Source: an uncultured Pirellulaceae bacterium (GTDB lineage: Bacteria > Planctomycetota > Planctomycetia > Pirellulales > Pirellulaceae). Taken from it: 10,749 nt of DNA. Positions 5,590 through 10,749 of this stretch are shown here, in pieces. Under the pieces are notes generated by a model. It ran no database searches. It saw only the letters and a program-made list of their open reading frames with translations, and was not told the DNA's origin. The position numbers were made by a program, and so were the translations under genes. The stretch covers positions 1 through 10,749 of the forward strand of contig CAKQNH010000084.1 in NCBI GenBank assembly GCA_934255105.1, read 5' to 3'. Within the stretch, counting starts at the first letter, position 1, and the number at the start of each line of letters is the position of its first letter.

Positions 5590-6843
5590 ATGAGCACCCC
5601 TGCGACCATAAAACCTGAACTCGCTTCGGGCGCACAAGCTCCCGACAAACATCAACCACGCCAACACGCGAGTAGCTTGGGTACGTCAACGCTGAGCGTG
5701 CATGGCGGCGAATCGCGGCGCAAGCCCTCCGACGCGATCACCGATTCAATTGTCTGCGCGTCGACCTATATCTTTGACGATACACAATCGATCATCGATT
5801 TCATTGAACAGAAACAACCTCGCGAGGAGTACGGCCGCTACGGCAGTCCCAATGAGAAAGTCGTCGAGGGCAAACTAGCGGCGTTGGAGGGAGGCGAAGA
5901 CGCGATCGTCTATTCCAGCGGGATGGCTGCCATCGTCGGACTACTGATGGCCAAGCTCAACGCGGGTGACGAGATCGTATTTTTCGACCAGTGCTATCAT
6001 CGCAGTCGCGAATTTTGCTACAAACATTTGGCGCGCTTCGGCGTGGTAACTCATCAAGTTCCCACGGGCGACTTTGCGGCCATGGAGGCGGCCATCAATC
6101 CTCGCACCAAAATGCTGGTTAGTGAATCGCCCACCAACCCTCACCTGACGTGTATCGACTTGGAGCAATTCGTCGCCTTGGCCAAGTCGCATCAGGTGGA
6201 AACGCTGATCGATGCCACGCTGGCTACTCCTGGCAACCTGCACCCGCTGAAATATGGCGTCGACTACGTGCTTCATTCGGCGACTAAATACTTGGGCGGC
6301 CACAACGATCTGTTGGCCGGGTGCATCGTCGGCTCCAAAGAGCAGCTCGACCCAGTCCGCAATTTGCGTGGGATTATGGGGGCGGTCAACAGTGCGCATA
6401 ATTTATACTTGTTGCAACGCGGCTTAAAGACATTTGAGCTGCGCCTACAACGCCATAACGAGAACGGGCAAGCCATCGCCGAATTCCTGCACAATCATCC
6501 GCGCGTCGAGCACGTGTACTATCCTGGTCTACCTAGCCATCCCACGCATGAGATCGCCAAGCGCACGATGCGGGGCTATGGAGGACTGGTCACATTCTTG
6601 GTCAAAGATGCCGACTGGAGACAGACGGCAGACATTGTTGATCGAGTCAAAATTCCACGCATTGGGCCCAGTCTAGGTGGTGTTGAATCTCTGATCGAAC
6701 AGCCTCTAGTGATGAGCTACTTCAGCCTGACGCCCGAGGACCGGCAGCAGTTTGGCATTCCCGACAATATGATTCGCATGTCCTGTGGCATCGAAAACAC
6801 ACAGGATTTAATCGACGATTTGCAACAGGCACTTGAAACGTGA
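5590..6843 (+). CDS. Cystathionine gamma-synthase, plant-like (PLP, Cys/Met metabolism family)
   Basis: The enzyme joins cysteine to an activated homoserine ester, giving cystathionine for methionine synthesis in the cytoplasm. Numbered from the ATG at 5590 it has 417 residues. Family marks are YGRYG (81-85), whose Tyr and Arg touch PLP phosphate, SSGMAA, Asp208 in DATLATP (pyridine nitrogen), Lys233 in HSATKYLGGHND (Schiff base), and GPSLGGVESLIEQP near the C-terminus. From memory, STLSVHGGE, DDTQSIIDF, YGRYGSPN, FDQCYHRSREF, GGHNDLLAGC and IPDNMIRMSCGIE resemble plant gamma-synthases more than E. coli MetB; plants use O-phosphohomoserine, but the donor here is unknown. About 35 poorly conserved residues precede the domain. 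GGAG at 5575-5578 is 11 bases before this ATG but only 5 before an in-frame TTG at 5584, so the start is ambiguous by two codons. The gene overlaps the next by four bases. Confidence 0.9.
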   Translation: MSTPATIKPELASGAQAPDKHQPRQHASSLGTSTLSVHGGESRRKPSDAITDSIVCASTYIFDDTQSIIDFIEQKQPREEYGRYGSPNEKVVEGKLAALEGGEDAIVYSSGMAAIVGLLMAKLNAGDEIVFFDQCYHRSREFCYKHLARFGVVTHQVPTGDFAAMEAAINPRTKMLVSESPTNPHLTCIDLEQFVALAKSHQVETLIDATLATPGNLHPLKYGVDYVLHSATKYLGGHNDLLAGCIVGSKEQLDPVRNLRGIMGAVNSAHNLYLLQRGLKTFELRLQRHNENGQAIAEFLHNHPRVEHVYYPGLPSHPTHEIAKRTMRGYGGLVTFLVKDADWRQTADIVDRVKIPRIGPSLGGVESLIEQPLVMSYFSLTPEDRQQFGIPDNMIRMSCGIENTQDLIDDLQQALET

Positions 6844-7994
6844 GCATCGATTCCAAGAAGTTCCGCACCCGCGCCATCCACGTCGGCAATGCGGCCGACC
6901 CGCAGACCGGAGCGGTGATACCGCCCATTCATCTGTCGAGCACCTTTGTGCAGCCGGGGGCCGGCGAGTGGGGCAAGTTCGATTATTCGCGGAGTGGCAA
7001 TCCAACTCGCTCCGCCGTGCAGGAAACGCTGGCATCGTTGGAGGGTGGCTGCGGGGCGTTGGCCTTCACTTCGGGGATGGCTGCTACGCACTGTGCCGCC
7101 ATGCTGCTGGGCGCGGGAGATCACCTGATCGCTGGTATGGACATCTATGGCGGCAGCTATCGATTGTTCCACCGCGTTTGCGCCACATCCGGGATTGAAG
7201 TTTCCCTAGTCGATTTGCAACAGCCTGAGGCGTTGGCCCAAGCTGTGCGTCCCAATACAAAAATGCTGTGGATGGAGGGGATTGGAAACCCGCGTCTAAC
7301 CATTCCCGATCTGCCGGCGCTAGCTACAGCGGCACACGCGGCTGGTTTATTGGTAGCCGTAGATAATACCTTTGCTACGCCAGCGCTGATGCGTCCTCTC
7401 GAGCTAGGCGTCGATATCGTCATGCACTCGGCGACCAAATACTTGGCGGGGCACAGCGATTGCCTAGCGGGCGTGCTGGCGGTGAAATCGCCCGAACTAC
7501 TCGAGCGACTCTACTTTTTGCAGAATGCCACCGGCGCAGTATTGTCCCCCTTCGAGTGTTTCCTGTTAGCTCGTGGCCTGAAGACGCTCGACCTGCGCGT
7601 GCGTGAACAAAGTCGCTCGGCTCTCAAAATTGCTCAGTTCTTAGAGGGACATGCTGGCGTGAAATCAGTCCTCTACCCAGGGCTTGCGTCGCACCCAGAT
7701 CATGCCCGCGCCCGCAAGCTGCTCGATGGCGGCTTCGGTGCGATGATTACCTTTGAAGCCAATTGCGACTTCGAAGCCACCAAACGCATCGTCAAATCGA
7801 CTGAGCTATTTCGCTTGGCGGTCAGTCTAGGAGCGGTCGAGTCGCTGATTGAACAACCAGCCACCATGTCGCACGCCAGCTACGATGCGGACGCGCGGCG
7901 ACAAGCCGGCATTACCGACAGCTTAATTCGCTTGTCGGTCGGTCTGGAAGACGTCGACGATTTGATTGCCGACCTGGACGCTGTGCTGCGATAG
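6840..7994 (+). CDS. Cystathionine beta/gamma-lyase-like PLP enzyme
   Basis: This is a second member of the Cys/Met metabolism PLP family (384 residues), most likely cleaving the cystathionine made by the preceding enzyme. Beta-cleavage would give homocysteine and pyruvate, gamma-cleavage cysteine. Landmarks are Tyr49 and Arg51 in DYSRSGNPT, TSGMAA, Asp175 in VDNTFATP, Lys200 in HSATKYLAGHSD, and SLGAVESLIEQPATMSHAS. Many relatives have a (S/T)P(T/S)NP segment; here it reads EGIGNP, a departure close to the substrate site. Motifs do not separate beta-lyase, gamma-lyase and sulfhydrylase reliably. The operon position next to a gamma-synthase favours a lyase in methionine synthesis, which is inference. 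The start is a GTG in the overlap GTGA with the upstream stop, a classic sign of translational coupling. A hairpin repeat follows 23 bases after the stop. Confidence 0.88.
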   Translation: MSIDSKKFRTRAIHVGNAADPQTGAVIPPIHLSSTFVQPGAGEWGKFDYSRSGNPTRSAVQETLASLEGGCGALAFTSGMAATHCAAMLLGAGDHLIAGMDIYGGSYRLFHRVCATSGIEVSLVDLQQPEALAQAVRPNTKMLWMEGIGNPRLTIPDLPALATAAHAAGLLVAVDNTFATPALMRPLELGVDIVMHSATKYLAGHSDCLAGVLAVKSPELLERLYFLQNATGAVLSPFECFLLARGLKTLDLRVREQSRSALKIAQFLEGHAGVKSVLYPGLASHPDHARARKLLDGGFGAMITFEANCDFEATKRIVKSTELFRLAVSLGAVESLIEQPATMSHASYDADARRQAGITDSLIRLSVGLEDVDDLIADLDAVLR

Positions 7995-8017
7995 ACCAGA
8001 ATTGTTTATAAGCCATG

Positions 8018-8081
8018 GTAGCCGAAGTCGCCAAGACTTTCGGCCACGGGAGCTGCCGAAACTCTTGGCGAGTTCCGCTAC
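8018..8081. repeat. Family A palindromic repeat, copy 2
   Basis: This has the same design as the copy at 962-1025: 27-base arms starting GTAGCCGAAGTCGCCAAG, a 10-base loop of different sequence, and TTCACAGCCT just to the right. It sits between the cystathionine lyase stop (7994) and the rnhA start, so it lies in a 3' untranslated region and could also act as a transcription or mRNA-stability barrier. Confidence 0.87.
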
Positions 8082-8123
8082 GTAGAAATTCACAGCCTAG
8101 GCGGGTTACGAAATGAGGAGCGT

Positions 8124-8624
8124 ATGATGCCCCAGCAGCCCACAGATTCTTCTGCCCCCGCGCAGTCCACCGCCATGCGGCAAGTGGAGCTATACACCGA
8201 CGGCGCATGCAGCGGCAATCCTGGACCGGGGGGCTGGGCCTTTGTCTTGCGCGACAAGAGGACTCGCAAAGAGTTGACGGGTGCGGGTGGCGAGCGCGAT
8301 TCGACCAACAATCGCATGGAGCTCAAGGCGGTTATTGAAGGGCTCAAGGCGCTCAAGAAGCGGTGCCATGTGTCGCTCTACTCCGACAGCAAGTACGTGC
8401 TGCAAGGACTGCAAGAATGGATGGCGGGGTGGAAGCGAAAGGGTTGGATGCGGGTGGAGGGTGGCAAGAAGAAGCCAGTGAAGAATGTCGAGCTATGGCA
8501 GGAGCTCGACCAACTTGTATCGCTGCACGAAATGAGCTATCACCACGTCCGCGGGCACAGCGGCCATCCAGAGAACGAGCGCTGTGACGTGATGGCCGTC
8601 GAGGCCAGTCAGAATTTTCGTTGA
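8124..8624 (+). CDS. rnhA: Ribonuclease HI
   Basis: RNase HI cuts the RNA strand of RNA-DNA hybrids, removing R-loops and primer remnants, with two Mg2+ ions. The 166-residue product carries the four catalytic acids: Asp26 in [16 protein letters not shown], Glu66 in NNRMELKAV, Asp88 in SDSKYV, and Asp155 in [11 protein letters not shown]. His145 sits in the flexible loop as in E. coli His124. The basic handle region (WKRKGW with GGKKKPVKN) that grips the hybrid is present. About 17 extra residues precede the domain ([10 protein letters not shown] begins at 18). A clear GAGGAG (8115-8120) lies 3 bases from the first ATG and 6 from a second ATG at 8127; the second is the better-spaced start and differs by one residue. 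No partner gene is obvious; arfB follows after 72 bases in the same direction. Confidence 0.96.
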   Translation: MMPQQPTDSSAPAQSTAMRQVELYTDGACSGNPGPGGWAFVLRDKRTRKELTGAGGERDSTNNRMELKAVIEGLKALKKRCHVSLYSDSKYVLQGLQEWMAGWKRKGWMRVEGGKKKPVKNVELWQELDQLVSLHEMSYHHVRGHSGHPENERCDVMAVEASQNFR

Positions 8625-8696
8625 TGCCCAAATTCAGTGAAGCAACGGGGCCATTAACAAAATAGGTCCTGTGACCAAGCGGGGAAAGACACAGCT

Positions 8697-9122
8697 ATGC
8701 CAGACCTAATCATCAGCGAAACGCTGGAGATCCCCAAGGAGCAGTTGGAGTGGTCATTCGCCCGCAGCAGCGGGCCGGGCGGACAGAACGTCAACAAAGT
8801 AAATAGCAAAGCCACGCTAAGGTGGATCCCCGCCGACCCGCCCCCTTTGCCGCCTGCTGCTTGGAGACGATTCTGTCGCTCGGCCAAACGCTATATGACC
8901 AGCGAGGGGCACATCGTAATCCAATCTCAAGAGCATCGCGACCAGCCGCAAAATATTCAGAGCTGTCAACAAAAATTGCGAACTCTGCTGTTGGCCGCGC
9001 TGACTCCACCCAAACGCCGCATCGCCACCAAGCCTACTAAAGGCTCTCGCCAGCGCCGCTTGGATGCCAAACAGCGCCGTTCTGACAAGAAGAAATCCCG
9101 CCAGTCCAAATACAATGGTTAA
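8697..9122 (+). CDS. arfB: Ribosome rescue peptidyl-tRNA hydrolase ArfB (YaeJ-like)
   Basis: ArfB releases nascent chains from ribosomes stalled at the end of non-stop mRNA. It is a stand-alone version of the catalytic domain of class-I release factors. The 141-residue length fits the family. The GGQ loop is at residues 28-30 in SSGPGGQNVNKVNSK, where Gln30 coordinates the hydrolytic water. RDQPQNIQ in the middle resembles the release-factor Q-rich segment. The C-terminal 40 residues are strongly basic (RQRRLDAKQRRSDKKKSRQS), matching the tail that ArfB inserts into the empty mRNA channel. The start is the ATG at 8697, directly before the normal N-terminus; the upstream GGGGAAAG is at long spacing. 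Mitochondrial ICT1 is the eukaryotic relative. The stop codon lies inside a GGTTAACC palindrome. Confidence 0.94.
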   Translation: MPDLIISETLEIPKEQLEWSFARSSGPGGQNVNKVNSKATLRWIPADPPPLPPAAWRRFCRSAKRYMTSEGHIVIQSQEHRDQPQNIQSCQQKLRTLLLAALTPPKRRIATKPTKGSRQRRLDAKQRRSDKKKSRQSKYNG

Positions 9123-9141
9123 CCTTATATAACGGTTAACC
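9117..9141. repeat. Palindromic pair of GGTTAACC octamers
   Basis: GGTTAACC (9117-9124) and GGTTAACC (9134-9141) flank the palindromic TTATATAA plus one C. The first octamer contains the arfB stop codon. It can form an 8-bp stem with a 9-base loop, but no T-run follows. It could be a weak terminator or a protein-binding site; I cannot decide. Confidence 0.7.
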
Positions 9142-9166
9142 TTCACGTTGCTTGGGGTGCCGCGCC

Positions 9167-9314
9167 CGTAGAACGGGCACTCCTGCCCGTTTATGTCCAC
9201 GTTTCAAAACGCCAGCAACCGTAGAACGGGCACTCCTGCCCGTTTATGTCCCACGTTTCAAAAGGCCAACAACCGTAGAACGGGCACTCCTGCCCGTTTA
9301 TGTCCCACGTTTCA
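9167..9314. repeat. Family D hairpin repeat, three tandem forward copies
   Basis: Units start at 9167, 9220 and 9274 (period 53-54). Each has CGTAG, then AACGGGCA-CTCC-TGCCCGTT (perfect 8-bp stem, 4-base loop), then TTATGTCC, CACGTTTCA and a GCCA-containing linker. Two inverted copies of the hairpin core lie at 9490-9546. They begin 45 bases after the arfB stop, between convergent genes. Frames open through the array are artefacts of the repeat. Confidence 0.92.
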
Positions 9315-9319
9315 TAGAG

Positions 9320-9367
9320 CCTCGGCCCCATACCAGCTTGCCACCTCGGCCCCATGCCAACTTGCCT
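9320..9367. repeat. 24-base direct repeat, two copies
   Basis: CCTCGGCCCCAT followed by A or G and then CCA, A or G, CTTGCC occurs at 9320-9343 and 9344-9367, with three differences. It follows the family D array without a gap of note. No function was recognised. Confidence 0.75.
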
Positions 9368-9378
9368 GGCGTGAGCCA

Positions 9379-9444
9379 AAGTTTTGCGAGCTAGTCATTG
9401 CCGTATGCGCCCGATGCGATGGGGGAGAGCTAGCTTCAAAACTT
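9379..9444. repeat. Inverted repeat in the convergent gap
   Basis: AAGTTTTGCGAGCTAG (9379-9394) is matched in inverse by CTAGCTTCAAAACTT (9430-9444): 14 paired positions with a small asymmetry in the middle, around a 35-base loop. It sits between convergent genes and may be a terminator or a short mobile repeat remnant. The stretch 9445-9489 shows nothing else. Confidence 0.7.
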
Positions 9445-9489
9445 CTTCACCGGCGAGCTCGCAGGGGTTGTGAAAAGATGCGGGGAAGA

Positions 9490-9546
9490 AAACGGGCAGG
9501 AGTGCTCGTTCTACGGAAGCAAACGGGCAGGAGTGCCCGTTCTACG
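9490..9546. repeat. Family D hairpin repeat, two inverted copies
   Basis: Two copies of the family D core on the opposite strand (9490-9515 and 9521-9546, period 31) end 14 bases from the stop of the minus-strand gene at the right. The first has T for C in one arm, which leaves a G-T wobble on the plus strand. Relative to both neighbouring genes the element therefore reads CGTAG-hairpin-TTT in the sense direction downstream of the stop codon. Confidence 0.9.
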
Positions 9547-9560
9547 GGCTGAAATGCTGT

Positions 9561-10749
9561 TCAGTAAGGTATTTCCATGTCGCCGGAATACTGCAGGCTG
9601 GCGGTACCGGGTATAGCTGAATAGCCAATGGCTAGCCATAACTCGCGTTCGTGCTCTTGCTGTATGTTAGCCAGCAGCCCTTCGGCGACTTTGCCCTGCG
9701 CGAAGTTGGTTGAGATGTGTGAGTGACTGGTAATAGTTTGCATGCTCCAGTCGACTATGCGTCGCGGGTCAGGTTGATTCGCAGCCACCGGCTCGCGCCA
9801 ATCGGCGGGCAAAGCCACCTCGGCCAGCCGCTGCGGAAAAACTTGGATGCGAAATCGCTGGCGGCGTTTGGGGCCGGTGGCGGCCTGGTCGAAGAAGTGT
9901 ATCACGCCCCCTTCACCCTCTAGCGAACTCTCGACTCCCATCCCCTGAATCTGCAGAGCCAGACCGCACGGATTGGGCCGCCTGGTGGCACCGCTCGCTT
10001 GGCCGCTAGACGCTTCGCTCAGGTCGTTGACAACCTGATCGCTGAGAAGTTGGCCGCTGGCAACTTGCCCACCGGCTAAGAGATAGGCATCTAGCAATGG
10101 CTCGCTTGAGCCAGCGGCGCGCGCGGAGGCTGAGAACAACCTCAGGCTAGGTGGTAGCAACTGGGCACTACCCGTGGTGTGGCGCGATCCGCTGCGTTTG
10201 CCATATTCACCGCTGGACTTGTCGTAGCGCGGGTCGTAATCGTACAGCACAAAAGCGTCGATCTTCCAGCCGTTCTCCAGTGCCAACAGACGATAAGCTT
10301 TGAGCAGTAGTCCGAGCTGCAGTTCACCGCGGCCTGTGAATACTAGCGACATCAGATCGCGTCCCGTCACGCGGCGGCGGACGATATCCTGGATGGCTTG
10401 CCGCAGGAGTGTCAATTCGCTCTTAGCCGATGCCTGCCAGTGAGGCCAATCGACCCCACTCCCCTGATGCCAGGCAGTCATCAATGACAACTGCGACTTA
10501 GCAATGCGTTCAATCGTGTTCAACAGCAATTCGCGGATCTTATGGGAAACCTCGATGAAGGCCTGCCCCTGTTGCACCTGCGTCCGCAGGGCGGCGATTC
10601 GACCGGGCCCCTGGGCTCGCGCGAGCCGCTTTTCCAAACTTTCATTCTGGCGCTCAGTCCGCTCCAGTTCATTCTCTAAATCTCGCATCGGTCCGCTGAC
10701 ACGCGCCGTGCGGGCCATCCGCCCGAGTTCCTGCCAAGCATCTATGATC
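9561..10749 (-). CDS. Release-factor-like protein lacking the GGQ domain, 5' end probably off the window
   Basis: No assigned function. The frame has no stop before the right edge (upstream codons read IIDAWQELGR), so the ATG at 10718 may be internal. Numbered from that ATG, 385 residues are seen. Residues 11-75 are charged and helical, probably coiled coil. Residues 117-160 (RDLMSLVFTGRGELQLGLLLKAY, then ENGWKIDAF) and 252-296 (GLALQIQGMG, EGEGGVIHFF, RRQRFRIQVFP) recall the PCRF domain of RF1/RF2, where an (A)GxGGxEAxxxAxxLLxxY helix and an ExGxHR segment occur. Residues 320-355 recall release-factor domain 4 (RSYxxxPxxxVxDHRT). The GGQ domain that should lie between 297 and 319 is missing, and residues 161-250 are a Ser/Gly-rich insertion. 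The similarity is from memory and modest. If right, it would bind ribosomes without hydrolysing peptidyl-tRNA. It faces arfB convergently. Confidence 0.6.
   Translation of the reverse strand, partial: IIDAWQELGRMARTARVSGPMRDLENELERTERQNESLEKRLARAQGPGRIAALRTQVQQGQAFIEVSHKIRELLLNTIERIAKSQLSLMTAWHQGSGVDWPHWQASAKSELTLLRQAIQDIVRRRVTGRDLMSLVFTGRGELQLGLLLKAYRLLALENGWKIDAFVLYDYDPRYDKSSGEYGKRSGSRHTTGSAQLLPPSLRLFSASARAAGSSEPLLDAYLLAGGQVASGQLLSDQVVNDLSEASSGQASGATRRPNPCGLALQIQGMGVESSLEGEGGVIHFFDQAATGPKRRQRFRIQVFPQRLAEVALPADWREPVAANQPDPRRIVDWSMQTITSHSHISTNFAQGKVAEGLLANIQQEHERELWLAIGYSAIPGTASLQYSGDMEIPY

Noticed and set aside
5276..5689. 137-codon minus-strand open frame over the leader
   Set aside because: It spans the terminator, two repeat families and the start of the cystathionine synthase gene on the other strand; it has no recognisable domain.
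9191..9379. Minus-strand open frame with repeated DINGQECPFYG
   Set aside because: It is the translation of the tandem family D hairpin repeats, an intergenic DNA element between convergent genes.

Overview
The window looks like chromosomal DNA of a planctomycete, probably of the Pirellula/Rhodopirellula group. This rests on an L20 with the N-terminus [11 protein letters not shown], an exported cysteine-type sulfatase with the CCPTR motif, a small secreted protein with two H(N/D)GH repeats, moderate GC content, and gaps full of short hairpin repeats. The assignment is an inference from gene character; no marker rRNA is present.

Layout. Positions 1-1889 carry a minus-strand translation block read as rpmI (L35), rplT (L20) and pheS, the last truncated by the window edge. 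A promoter precedes rpmI and an intrinsic terminator lies between rplT and pheS. infC, often found next to rpmI, is not there. A secreted two-repeat protein of unknown function (2027-2695, minus) follows. Next comes a higher-order hairpin repeat array (2847-3122) and then the exported sulfatase (3193-4854, plus).

The 735-base gap 4855-5589 holds an inverted hexamer microsatellite, a good sigma70-type promoter, a leader with an intrinsic terminator and a possible antiterminator, and two inserted repeat families. It leads into two overlapping PLP-enzyme genes: a plant-like cystathionine gamma-synthase and a cystathionine lyase. Together they could carry out transsulfuration from an activated homoserine ester to homocysteine, the last part of methionine synthesis. 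RNase HI and ArfB (a GGQ-only ribosome rescue hydrolase) follow on the plus strand. A partial minus-strand gene at the right edge encodes what looks like a class-I release-factor relative that has lost the GGQ domain.

The observations most worth a second look are (1) the attenuator-like leader before the methionine genes, (2) the release-factor-like protein without GGQ facing the GGQ-only ArfB gene, and (3) at least four families of dispersed hairpin repeats, two of which share the design CGTAGA, 8-bp stem, 4-base loop, and resemble REP elements mobilised by RAYT proteins. No complete mobile element, CRISPR array, rRNA or tRNA was recognised.
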